Below are positions 28,341 to 36,148 of a DNA stretch of 64,000 nt, in pieces. Under the pieces are notes generated by a model. It saw only the letters and a program-made list of their open reading frames with translations, did not search any database and was not told the DNA's origin. Made by a program: the position numbers and the translations under genes. The stretch lies in assembly GCF_001717955.1 (NCBI RefSeq), contig NZ_CP014168.1:496001-560000 (forward strand), written 5' to 3'. Positions within the stretch are counted from its first letter, which is position 1. Each line of letters opens with the position of its first letter. Source of the stretch: Sphingomonas panacis (GTDB lineage Bacteria; Pseudomonadota; Alphaproteobacteria; Sphingomonadales; Sphingomonadaceae).

Positions 28341-30125
28341 ATGCGCAGGCTCGAACATTTTCCCAATCTGGTCGCGATGTTCCTCGCACGCGCAGCCGAG
28401 AAAGGTGACGCGCCCTTCCTCTGGCACAAGCCGGCCGGCGACTGGGTGCCGATCTCATGGCGGGTGGTGGCCGAGCATGTCGTGAGCCTGACCGCAGGGC
28501 TGAAGGCGATCGGGCTGAAGCCGGGCGACCGGGTGATGCTCGTTTCCGAGAACCGCCCGGAATGGTGCATCAGCGACCTCGCGATCATGGCGGCCGGCTG
28601 CATCACCGTGCCCGCCTACACCACCAATACAGAGCGCGATCACCTCCACATCATCGAGAATTCGGGTGCGAGCGTGGTGATCGTATCGAGCGCGAAGCTT
28701 GCGCGCACATTGCTGCCCGCAGCGATCCGGTCGAGCACGGTTCGCGCGGTGATCGGCATCGAGGATATCCGCCCCGGCCAACCCGGCGCGCTCGATTTCC
28801 ACCGCTGGGCGGATGTGATCGCGGCGCACGCCTGCGGCCCCGAGACGATCGCTGCCACCGCCAGGCGCGAGGATACCGCGTGCATCATCTACACCAGCGG
28901 CACCGGCGGCGCGCCGCGCGGGGTGATGCAGCATCACGGCGCGATCCTTCACAACGTCGCCGCCACGTCGGCGATCATTTCCGAGGATTTCGGCTGGGAC
29001 GACGAGGTGTTCCTGTCGTTCCTTCCGCTCAGCCACGCGTATGAACATACCGCCGGCCAGCATCTACCGATCGGGCTGGGCGCGCAGATCTATTATGCCG
29101 AAGGCATCGAAAAGCTCGCCGCCAACATCTCCGAGGTGCGTCCGACGATCATGGTGGTGGTGCCGCGGCTGTTCGAGGTGCTGCGCGCGCGAATCACCAA
29201 GGAGATCGAGAAGCAAGGCGGCGTCGCGCCCTGGCTGCTCGACCGCGCGCTGGCGATCGGCACCAAACGCTATCACGGCGAATCGAGCGTGCTCGACAGG
29301 CCGGTCGATCTGCTGCTCGGCGCGACGCTACGCCCGAAGATCGCCAAGCGGTTCGGTGGACGACTCAAGGCGATGGTCTCGGGCGGTGCGCCGCTTACCC
29401 CAGAAGTGGGCGTGTTCTTCGATTCGCTCGGCCTTACCCTGATGCAAGGCTACGGCCAGACCGAATCGGCGCCGGTGGTGTCGTGCAACCGGCCGTCGGT
29501 CGGCCTCCAGATGGACACGGTCGGTCCGCCGCTCGCGGATACCGAGGTGCGTATTGCCGAAGACGGCGAAATTCTTGTGCGCGGCGAACTCGTCATGCAC
29601 GGCTATTGGCGCAACCCCGAGGAGAGCGCGCGCGTCCTCCAGAATGGCTGGCTGCACACCGGCGACATCGGGCTGATCGATGCAAAGGGCCGCATCAAGA
29701 TCACCGATCGCAAGAAGGATATCATCGTCAACGACAAGGGCGACAATGTCGCACCGCAGCGGGTCGAGGGGATGCTGACGCTCCAGCCCGAGATCGCGCA
29801 AGCGATGATCTATGGCGATCGCAGGCCCTATATGGTCGCGCTGATCGTGCCCGATCCCGAATGGACCCAGCAATGGTGCGCCGCCAACGGCGATCCCTGC
29901 AATTTCGCGCGGCTGGCGGAGAACAGCGAGTACCGCACCATCATCGGTCACGCGGTCGAGCGGGTGAATCGCGATCTGTCGGTGATCGAGCGCGTGCGCC
30001 GATATGTTCTGGCGGAAGAACCGTTCAGCATCGAGAACGGGCAGCTCACGCCTTCGCTCAAGATCCGCCGTCACGTCCTGCGCGATGTGTATGGCGAGCG
30101 GCTCGACGCGCTGTATCGCAGCTGA
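28341..30125 (+). CDS. AMP-dependent synthetase/ligase, probable long-chain acyl-CoA ligase
   Basis: Activates a carboxylic acid as acyl-AMP and then acyl-CoA. 594 residues. The ATP-binding P-loop YTSGTGGAPRGVM, the QGYGQTESAP motif, GWLHTGDIG and the KDIIVNDKGDNVAP hinge/lysine region are typical of FadD15-like long-chain ligases. The start at 28341 has AGGAGCAGGG in front. It lies 74 bp after ggt on the same strand. Confidence 0.92.
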   Translation: MRRLEHFPNLVAMFLARAAEKGDAPFLWHKPAGDWVPISWRVVAEHVVSLTAGLKAIGLKPGDRVMLVSENRPEWCISDLAIMAAGCITVPAYTTNTERDHLHIIENSGASVVIVSSAKLARTLLPAAIRSSTVRAVIGIEDIRPGQPGALDFHRWADVIAAHACGPETIAATARREDTACIIYTSGTGGAPRGVMQHHGAILHNVAATSAIISEDFGWDDEVFLSFLPLSHAYEHTAGQHLPIGLGAQIYYAEGIEKLAANISEVRPTIMVVVPRLFEVLRARITKEIEKQGGVAPWLLDRALAIGTKRYHGESSVLDRPVDLLLGATLRPKIAKRFGGRLKAMVSGGAPLTPEVGVFFDSLGLTLMQGYGQTESAPVVSCNRPSVGLQMDTVGPPLADTEVRIAEDGEILVRGELVMHGYWRNPEESARVLQNGWLHTGDIGLIDAKGRIKITDRKKDIIVNDKGDNVAPQRVEGMLTLQPEIAQAMIYGDRRPYMVALIVPDPEWTQQWCAANGDPCNFARLAENSEYRTIIGHAVERVNRDLSVIERVRRYVLAEEPFSIENGQLTPSLKIRRHVLRDVYGERLDALYRS

Positions 30126-30368
30126 ACTTGCGCCCAATCCACCCGGCAAACACGGCGAATCGCAGTTTCGGTCAGTCAGATTGACCCAAAATCGCCACTT
30201 TTGCGACGAAATGCCGCCCGATCATTACGGAATCGATGCGACTCGCACGCGATTTCCCTACCAATCGCATCGGCTTTCTTTCATAAGGCCCTCGGACATT
30301 CAGGGCCGGGGAGGGGTGACACTAGGGTTGCCCAGGCAAAGGCCTGACCAACTATGGGAGAAACGTCC
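30126..30368 (+). promoter_or_regulatory. Intergenic region, probable promoter of small lipoprotein
   Basis: 243 bp without an ORF. It has a short inverted repeat GGCCCT/AGGGCC near 30290-30310, then a G-rich stretch and TTGCCC about 40 bases before the ATG. No convincing -35/-10 pair was identified. A transcript end for the acyl-CoA ligase and the start for the lipoprotein should both lie here. Confidence 0.4.
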
Positions 30369-30557
30369 ATGAAGAAGTTCGTCACGATGTCGCTGATCGC
30401 TGCTGCTGCTCTGGGTGCCGCTGCTTGCACCCCGAAGACCGAAGTTTCGAACGACACCATTGTCAGCAATGACACGGTCGTCGAAGAGTCGAACCTGACC
30501 ACCATCGACGATGCGAACGTTGTGGACGCGAACGCGACGACCGCGAACGCGATGTGA
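30369..30557 (+). CDS. Small Asn/Asp/Thr-rich lipoprotein
   Basis: 62 residues. A lipoprotein signal peptide ends in the lipobox LGAAAC (acylated Cys about position 19). The mature part is short, acidic and repetitive (EVSNDTIVSNDTVVEES, then DANVVDANATTANAM). GGGAGA lies upstream of the ATG. It has a 243-bp upstream region of its own and a strong terminator downstream, so it is probably a single-gene transcript. I do not know its function; short entericidin-like or sphingomonad-specific lipoproteins are possible relatives. Confidence 0.8.
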   Translation: MKKFVTMSLIAAAALGAAACTPKTEVSNDTIVSNDTVVEESNLTTIDDANVVDANATTANAM

Positions 30558-30671
30558 TCTGCATCGCGGGCGGCCCGGCATTCTGCCGGCCGCGCGCGAT
30601 ACTGACGCTTTTACCTATACCCGTTACGACGGGGGTCGAGTCGTTCCGGGTGCTCCCTGGACAAAAACCTT

Positions 30672-30701
30672 AGGGCCTGGCGCGATGCCAGGCCCTTTTT
30701 T
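30672..30701 (+). terminator. Strong rho-independent terminator after the lipoprotein
   Basis: Stem GGGCCTGGC / GCCAGGCCC, loop GCGAT, then six T residues on the plus strand. It lies 115 bp after the lipoprotein stop and close to the convergent quinone reductase end. Confidence 0.92.
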
Positions 30702-30721
30702 ATGGCCGCCTCCGCAGCCGA

Positions 30722-31696
30722 TCAGGGCAGCAACACTGTCGCGCCCTTGGTCTTCCCCGCTTCGAGCGCACGATGCGCGTCGGCGACATCTTCGAGCGCG
30801 AAGGTCTGGCCGATATTGGCGGCGATCGCGCCACGCTCCAGCATCTCGAACATGCGCGCGATGCCGGCGGCGCGCTCCTCGGGCGTGACGTAGTAATCGA
30901 ACATCGTCGGCCGGCTGACGAACAGCGACCCGCTGCGCGCGAGCACGCCGAGATTGACGCCATCGACCGCGCCGCTCGCGTTGCCGAAGCTGACCACCAG
31001 CCCGCGTCGCGCGGTCGCCGCGAGAGAGGCTTCCCATGTTGCCTTGCCGACCCCGTCGAAGGTTACGGCGACGCCCTCGGCGACGATCTCGCGCACCGCT
31101 TTGGCGGTATCGACCTGCTTGTAGAGGATGACATGCGCGGCACCAGCAGCCTTGGCGGTTTCGATCTTGTCCTCGTTGCCGACGGTCGCGATCACCGTCG
31201 CGCCGATCGCCTTCAACCAGCCGCACAGCAACTGGCCGACACCGCCAGCACCGGCATGAACGAGAACGGTCTGGCCGGCGCGCACCTTGGCGCAGCGTTC
31301 GACCAGAAACTCGGTGGTGCAGCCTTTGAGCATCAGCGCGGCGGCGGTGCGATCATCGATCGCGTCGGGCAATTTGAAGAGTTCGCGCGCCGGCACGTTG
31401 CGCTCGGTCGCATAGGCACCGCGCGTCGGGCCGAAGGTGGCGACGCGGTCGCCCGGCGCGAAATCGGTGACGTCCGCGCCGACCGCCTCGACCACGCCCG
31501 CCGCTTCGCTGCCGAGGCCGGCCGGCAGATCGACCGGGTACAGCCCGCTGCGATGATAGGTGTCGATGAAGTTGAGACCGACGGCGGAATTGCGCATCCG
31601 CACCTCGCCCGCCGCCGGCTCGGGCAGCGTCACGTCATGCCAGCCGATAACCTCGGGGCCGCCGGTGCGGTCTATCATCGCGATGCGTGCCATCAT
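30722..31696 (-). CDS. NADPH:quinone oxidoreductase (MDR family, QorA-like)
   Basis: Zinc-independent medium-chain dehydrogenase of 324 residues. It has the quinone reductase opening ARIAMIDRTGGPEV, FIDTYHRSGLYPVDLPAGLG, the nucleotide loop HAGAGGVGQLLCGWLKAIGA and FEMLERGAI near the end. It likely reduces quinones or enones by single-electron transfer. The ATG at 31696 overlaps the mocA stop; ATG 31693 is one codon later. It forms an operon with mocA and xdhC. Confidence 0.92.
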   Translation of the reverse strand: MMARIAMIDRTGGPEVIGWHDVTLPEPAAGEVRMRNSAVGLNFIDTYHRSGLYPVDLPAGLGSEAAGVVEAVGADVTDFAPGDRVATFGPTRGAYATERNVPARELFKLPDAIDDRTAAALMLKGCTTEFLVERCAKVRAGQTVLVHAGAGGVGQLLCGWLKAIGATVIATVGNEDKIETAKAAGAAHVILYKQVDTAKAVREIVAEGVAVTFDGVGKATWEASLAATARRGLVVSFGNASGAVDGVNLGVLARSGSLFVSRPTMFDYYVTPEERAAGIARMFEMLERGAIAANIGQTFALEDVADAHRALEAGKTKGATVLLP

Positions 31697-32319
31697 GCGT
31701 CCTTTGCGAAAGCGTGTGCGCGGCCTCGGCCGAACTTGGCCTGAAGATAGGCCAGTTCGTCTTCGGTATCGACATCGACGAGTTCGTCGGCGTCGGTGAC
31801 GACGTGTTTGCCGGCGAGGATCAGATCGCGCGCGCCGTAGTCACCCTGGAGTGTTTCCAGCGCGTCGAAATGCGCCGCCCCGAACAAGGCCGGCGGGCAG
31901 GGCTGGGTTCCGTCGCTGGAGGCGACCACCGTCTCCGCGCCAGCGCTCGCATCGAACAGACGGTAGATATGCGCAGCCGTGACCCGCGGCATGTCGGCGA
32001 GCGCGAAAAGCACGGCCTCGCAACCGGTCGCACGCGCCGCCCGCACGCCGAGCCGCACCGAATAGGACACACCTTCCTCGGCGCGATCGTTGAAGACGAC
32101 CTGATAGCCGCGCGCGGCGTAATCGAGATCGCCGCCGTCGCACACCGCGATCCGCGCTTGAAACGGCACCGCCGCCAGCGCGGTGACGACATGATAGCCG
32201 AGCGGCTTGCCGAGAAACGGTGCGCCGAGCTTATCGGAGAGGCCGAAGCGCTCGGACTTTCCCGCGGCGAGCAGCACCAGCGCGGTACGTTCCGGGACGA
32301 GTCGCTCACTCGGGATCAT
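31693..32319 (-). CDS. MocA-like molybdenum cofactor nucleotidyltransferase
   Basis: 208 residues with the nucleotidyltransferase opening LVLLAAGKSERFG, then SVRLGVRAA and LFALADMPRV (metal Asp). MocA-type enzymes attach CMP to Mo-molybdopterin for the xanthine dehydrogenase family. It overlaps xdhC by 14 bases, which supports this role, but other sugar-nucleotide-like substrates cannot be ruled out. Confidence 0.85.
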   Translation of the reverse strand: MIPSERLVPERTALVLLAAGKSERFGLSDKLGAPFLGKPLGYHVVTALAAVPFQARIAVCDGGDLDYAARGYQVVFNDRAEEGVSYSVRLGVRAARATGCEAVLFALADMPRVTAAHIYRLFDASAGAETVVASSDGTQPCPPALFGAAHFDALETLQGDYGARDLILAGKHVVTDADELVDVDTEDELAYLQAKFGRGRAHAFAKDA

Positions 32320-33226
32320 GGAAAGCCTTCACCATCGCCGCTGCGATCGACAAAGCGATCTCGGCGGGACCGATCGCGCCGATGTCGATCCCGACGGGTG
32401 CGTCGATCCGGTCAATGTCGCTGGCCGGTACACCCGCCGCGGCAAGCCGCTCGCGCCGCGCCGCGTGGCTGCGCCGCGAGCCGAGCGCGCCGACATAGCG
32501 TGTGGACGTGGCAAGCGCGGCGATCAGCGCGGGATCGTCGATCTTGGTGTCGTGGCTGAGCGTCACCACCGCCGTGCCGGGGCCGGGCGCGAGCGCGGCG
32601 ACCGCCTCGTCGGGCCAGCGGTCGTCGAGCGTGACACCGGGGAAACGCTCGGCCGTGAGGAACCGCGCGCGCGGATCGATCAGCGTGGTGGCGATGCCGA
32701 GTTCGCGCGCCAGCCCGCACAACGCCTGTGCGATCTGCACCGCGCCGACGATCAGCAGCCGGCGCGGCGGATCGTAGCGGTTGACGAACGCGGCGCCTTC
32801 GGCCGGCCGCAGGCTCGACTGACCGGTGTCGAGATCGGTGGTGACCATGAGCGCCCTGCCCGCGTCGCGCGCGTCCGCGATCCGATCGAACAGTTCGGGA
32901 TCGAACCCCTCCGCGCCGACCGGCTGCACCAGCACCGCGATCTGCCCGCCGCACGGCAAGCCGACCTCCCATGCCGCAGCATCGGCGACGCCATAGTCCT
33001 TGAGCTGGAACGGCGCACCGGCGATCACCTCGGCGGCGGCGGCAAGGATGTCGCTCTCGACGCAGCCGCCCGAGACCGAGCCTTCGAAGCGGCCATCGGC
33101 ATGGACGAGCATGTGGCTGCCGCGCGGGCGCGGCGCCGATCCCCAGGTCGAGACCACGGTGGCGAGCGCCATCGGTGCGCCGCGCCACTGTGCGGCGGCG
33201 GCGAGGACCGAATCGTTATCCGCCAT
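32306..33226 (-). CDS. XdhC-family molybdoenzyme maturation factor
   Basis: 306 residues with an N-terminal XdhC/CoxI domain (TVVSTWGSAPRPRGSHMLV and GSVSGGCVESDIL) and a C-terminal XdhC Rossmann domain (LLIVGAVQIAQAL, then YVGALGSRRSH). XdhC inserts sulfurated molybdenum cofactor into xanthine dehydrogenase-type enzymes. No such enzyme subunit is encoded in this window, so its client is elsewhere. Confidence 0.92.
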   Translation of the reverse strand: MADNDSVLAAAAQWRGAPMALATVVSTWGSAPRPRGSHMLVHADGRFEGSVSGGCVESDILAAAAEVIAGAPFQLKDYGVADAAAWEVGLPCGGQIAVLVQPVGAEGFDPELFDRIADARDAGRALMVTTDLDTGQSSLRPAEGAAFVNRYDPPRRLLIVGAVQIAQALCGLARELGIATTLIDPRARFLTAERFPGVTLDDRWPDEAVAALAPGPGTAVVTLSHDTKIDDPALIAALATSTRYVGALGSRRSHAARRERLAAAGVPASDIDRIDAPVGIDIGAIGPAEIALSIAAAMVKAFHDPE

Positions 33227-33333
33227 GCGGGCACGCTTGGTCGGGCGTCGCGGGCGAGTCTATCGTCAAGGTGTCATGATCCTGTTGCATCAGCGCGGGC
33301 GTGTGACGCTTCGAACTTGGGACAACGCCTGTG

Positions 33334-34449
33334 ATGATGATGGTTTCCGCTGATGATACGGCAAAGCAGCGCTTTTCGCGAGCCGCGCTCAATCGGCTCG
33401 TCACGGCCGCGCTGCTGCTCGCACCAGCGACCGCGATCGCGCAGGACGGTTCCGTACCCCGCCTCGATCCCAAGGCGCCGATCGTCCTGATCGGGCATCG
33501 CGGCGCGAGCGGCTATCGCCCCGAGCATACGCTCGCTTCCTATGAGCTCGCGATCGAACAGGGCGCGGATTTCATCGAACCCGATCTGGTGCTGACCAAG
33601 GACAAGGTCTTCGTCGCGCGGCACGAGAACGACATCACCGGCACCACCGATGTCGCCAACCACCCCGAGTTCGCCGCGCGGAAAACCACCAAGGTGATCG
33701 ACGGCGAGACGCATACCGGCTGGTTCACCGAGGATTTCACGCTCGCCGAGTTGAAGACTCTTCGCGCGAAGGAACGGCTGCCATCGCTACGGCCCGGCAA
33801 CGCCAAATATGATGGCGAATTCGCGATTCCGACGCTCGACGAGGTGATCGCGCTCGCCAAGCGCCGGAAGAAGGAACTGCATCGCACGATCGGCATCTAT
33901 CCCGAGACCAAGCACCCGAGCTATTTCGCATCGATCGGCCTGCCGATGGACGACACGCTGGTCGCACAGCTCAAGAAGGCGGGCTGGAGCAAGCCGACCG
34001 ATCCGGTGTTCATCCAGTCGTTCGAGGTCAACAACCTCAAGCATATCCACACGTTGACCGGAATCCGCCTGATCCAGTTGATGGGATCGACCGGCGCCCC
34101 CGCCGACAATGCCGCACCGAGCTACGCCGCGATGACCACCCCCGCCGGCCTGAAGGCGATCGCGGGCTACGCTTATGGCATCGGGCCGGGGCTGGACATG
34201 ATCCAGAACGGCGATGCTCCGCCCTCGACGCTGGTGCGTGATGCGCATGCCGCCGGGCTACGGCTGCACCCTTGGACGTTCCGGGCGGAAAACAACTTTC
34301 TGATCCCGAGTTTCCGGACCGGCACGGCGCCGGCGGCACATGGTCGTCTTTCTGACGAAATTCAGCTATATCTGCGGCTTGGCATCGACGGCTTCTTCAC
34401 CGACTTTCCCGATATCGGGGCGGCGGCACGGACAGCCGCCCAGAAGTGA
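33334..34449 (+). CDS. glpQ: Secreted glycerophosphodiester phosphodiesterase
   Basis: Hydrolyses glycerophosphodiesters to glycerol-3-phosphate and an alcohol. 371 residues with a signal peptide (about 1-37, ending ATAIAQ). The active-site pieces IGHRGASGYRPEHTLASY, FIEPDLVLTKD and ARHENDITGTTDV fit the periplasmic GlpQ type. Four start codons lie in a row at 33331-33342; ATG 33334 is used. Symbol by similarity. It is followed by a small lipoprotein gene. Confidence 0.9.
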   Translation: MMMVSADDTAKQRFSRAALNRLVTAALLLAPATAIAQDGSVPRLDPKAPIVLIGHRGASGYRPEHTLASYELAIEQGADFIEPDLVLTKDKVFVARHENDITGTTDVANHPEFAARKTTKVIDGETHTGWFTEDFTLAELKTLRAKERLPSLRPGNAKYDGEFAIPTLDEVIALAKRRKKELHRTIGIYPETKHPSYFASIGLPMDDTLVAQLKKAGWSKPTDPVFIQSFEVNNLKHIHTLTGIRLIQLMGSTGAPADNAAPSYAAMTTPAGLKAIAGYAYGIGPGLDMIQNGDAPPSTLVRDAHAAGLRLHPWTFRAENNFLIPSFRTGTAPAAHGRLSDEIQLYLRLGIDGFFTDFPDIGAAARTAAQK

Positions 34450-34460
34450 GAGAGCCTTTC

Positions 34461-34709
34461 ATGCGTAAGATGTTGATACTTGCCACCCTCCCCCTGTTCG
34501 CGGGCGGCTGTGTCAGCACCGTCGCGCATGTCGTCACCGCACCGGTGCGAATCACCTCGAAGGCGGTCGACTGGACAACGACCAGCCAGTCCGAATCCGA
34601 CCGCAACTACGGCCGCAAAATGCGCAAGCAGGAAGCCCGCGAGGGCCGCGAGCGGCGCAAGGCGGCGGCCGAATGCCGGCGCCAGCAGGGCGAGAATTGC
34701 GAGCGCTGA
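34461..34709 (+). CDS. Small basic lipoprotein
   Basis: 82 residues. Lipobox LFAGGC gives a Cys anchor at about residue 16. The mature part has VVTAPVRITSKAVDWTTTSQ and then a strongly charged Arg/Glu/Lys region (RKMRKQEAREGRERRKAA), probably helical. Two further Cys lie near the C-terminus. It starts 11 bp after glpQ and is probably on the same transcript. I do not recognise the family; relatives with this layout are common among sphingomonads. Confidence 0.82.
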   Translation: MRKMLILATLPLFAGGCVSTVAHVVTAPVRITSKAVDWTTTSQSESDRNYGRKMRKQEAREGRERRKAAAECRRQQGENCER

Positions 34710-34729
34710 GGCGCCTCATCGCGAAATGA

Positions 34730-34813
34730 CCCGTTCGTGCTGAGCCTGTCGAAGCACGCGCCCGGAGAGGTTCCGGTTCGGACACGCCCTTCGACAGGCT
34801 CAGGGCGAACGGG
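34730..34813. repeat. Palindromic intergenic repeat (family D)
   Basis: Arms CCCGTTCGTGCTGAGCCTGT and ACAGGCTCAGGGCGAACGGG are inverted copies with few differences. It lies between the lipoprotein gene and the convergent 148-residue gene and belongs to the same family as the insertion in sufC. Confidence 0.9.
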
Positions 34814-34839
34814 TTGGCGAGGTAGGTTCCGAAAGAGGG

Positions 34840-35286
34840 TTACTCCCCGCCCAGCGCCTCGATCCGCGCGGTCGCCTCGGCGACGCCGGGGTTGGCGGCG
34901 CTGCCGGTCATCGCCTCGAACAGGTCGGTGAGCGCGGCGTAGCGCGTGCGCGCCTCGCGCCACAAAAGGATCGCGCCCGCCACGTCACCGACCGCCTCGG
35001 CCTGAGTCGCGGCGCAGCGCACCGCGTTGGCGATGTCGAGCGGCGGCGCATCGGGCACTTGCGCGTAGAACCACAGGGCCTGCGCGCAATCCTGCTCGGC
35101 ATCGCCGGCGCGGTCGCTCTCGATCAGCATGTCGGCGCGGTGGCGCAGCGCCTGCGCGAGCGCGAGCGGGTTGCTGCCGCCGCGCAGCATCTCGATCGCG
35201 ACGGTCTGGTGGTCGATCGCGGCGGCGAGATCGCCCGCCTGACGTGCCGCGTGCGCGGTCCCCAAAAGGGCCTCGATCGGGTTCAT
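34840..35286 (-). CDS. Tetratricopeptide-like protein of unknown function
   Basis: 148 residues, mostly alpha-helical with TPR-like repeats (LLGTAHAARQAGDLAAAIDH, ALAQALRHRADMLIESDRAG and ALWFYAQV). No catalytic motif is seen. It overlaps the thioesterase gene before it by 4 bases, so it is the third gene of a small operon with two thioesterases. It may assist in a protein complex; this is a guess from the fold. Confidence 0.8.
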   Translation of the reverse strand: MNPIEALLGTAHAARQAGDLAAAIDHQTVAIEMLRGGSNPLALAQALRHRADMLIESDRAGDAEQDCAQALWFYAQVPDAPPLDIANAVRCAATQAEAVGDVAGAILLWREARTRYAALTDLFEAMTGSAANPGVAEATARIEALGGE

Positions 35287-35663
35287 GCGCGCACGATCAG
35301 ATAGTTCATCCGCGCCGCCGCGATCGGCCGGGCGGGGTCATCCTGCCACGCCGTCGCATCGACATTGGCGACACGTGTGCCGAGCCGGGTGACAATGCCG
35401 CGCGCGAAGGTCGGCTTGTCGCGGCCGCCGCGCATGAAATCGACGGTCAGGTTGATCGGCTTGATCCGAGCATCACTCTCGATGGCGAGCGCGTGGCGCA
35501 GCGCGACGATCGAAGCCACCTCCAGAAACCCGCCGATCGCGCCACCGTGGAGAAAGCCGGGCCTGCCGACCACCCCGTCGCCGAACGGCAACATCAGCAG
35601 CGTCGGGTCCCCCTCTACGGGTCGGGCGCCAAGTGCATGAGCGTAGGGCAGATCGTCCATCAC
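35283..35663 (-). CDS. PaaI-family hotdog thioesterase (second)
   Basis: 126 residues with the hotdog segments VGRPGFLHGGAIGGFLEVAS and INLTVDFMRGGRDKPTFARG. The HGG loop is typical of PaaI acyl-CoA thioesterases. It overlaps the neighbouring genes on both sides by 4 bases. The substrate is unknown; side-by-side paralogous thioesterases often make a heteromer. Confidence 0.88.
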   Translation of the reverse strand: MMDDLPYAHALGARPVEGDPTLLMLPFGDGVVGRPGFLHGGAIGGFLEVASIVALRHALAIESDARIKPINLTVDFMRGGRDKPTFARGIVTRLGTRVANVDATAWQDDPARPIAAARMNYLIVRA

Positions 35664-36091
35664 AGATCCGTGAACATGAAGGTGCCCGCGACATTGGCGA
35701 TCGGATCTGCGGGATCGCCATCATGCGCGACGCCGCGCACGAAGGAGATGGCGCGGGTGATCCGGTAGCATTCGCCGCGACCGATCACCGTCTTGCCGGG
35801 CGTGGCCGGTCGGACATAATCGATCCGCAAGTCGAGTGTCGCGTGCGGGCGTTCGGCGCCGAGCTTGAGAAACACCGCAACCGAACATGCGGTATCCATC
35901 AGCGTGAGGATCGGCCCCGAGGCGAGCACGCCGCGTTCGGGATCGCCGATCAGCGCCGCCTGATACGGCAATGCGAGTTCGGTCCAGTCGGGACCGTGCG
36001 CACGGTACTCGATACCGAGCAGACCGGCATGCCCGGCCCGCATCAGCGCGATGAAATCGGTGGGATCAAACAGACTATCGGGAGGCATCAT
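35660..36091 (-). CDS. PaaI-family hotdog thioesterase (first)
   Basis: 143 residues with the hotdog segments GVLASGPILTLMDTACSVAV and LDLRIDYVRPATPGKTVIGR. The usual HGG of the family is replaced by ASGP, so catalysis may rely on the MDTA aspartate, or the protein may be a partner subunit. First gene of a three-gene minus-strand operon starting 58 bp downstream of the rhlE stop; a strong hairpin lies between them. Confidence 0.88.
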   Translation of the reverse strand: MMPPDSLFDPTDFIALMRAGHAGLLGIEYRAHGPDWTELALPYQAALIGDPERGVLASGPILTLMDTACSVAVFLKLGAERPHATLDLRIDYVRPATPGKTVIGRGECYRITRAISFVRGVAHDGDPADPIANVAGTFMFTDL

Positions 36092-36108
36092 GCGGCCGTC
36101 CTATCGCA

Positions 36109-36143
36109 TCGACCGGGCCACGCAAGCCGCGTGGCCCGGTCGA
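36109..36143. terminator. Perfect 15-bp hairpin after rhlE
   Basis: TCGACCGGGCCACGC and GCGTGGCCCGGTCGA with loop AAGCC. It begins six bases after the rhlE stop. No T-run follows, so it may be a stability hairpin or a partial terminator. Confidence 0.6.
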
Positions 36144-36148
36144 GGCCA

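Noticed and set aside
34730..34813. Pair of direct spacers like a mini-CRISPR
   Set aside because: Single inverted repeat, shared with other intergenic and coding sites; no repeat-spacer array.
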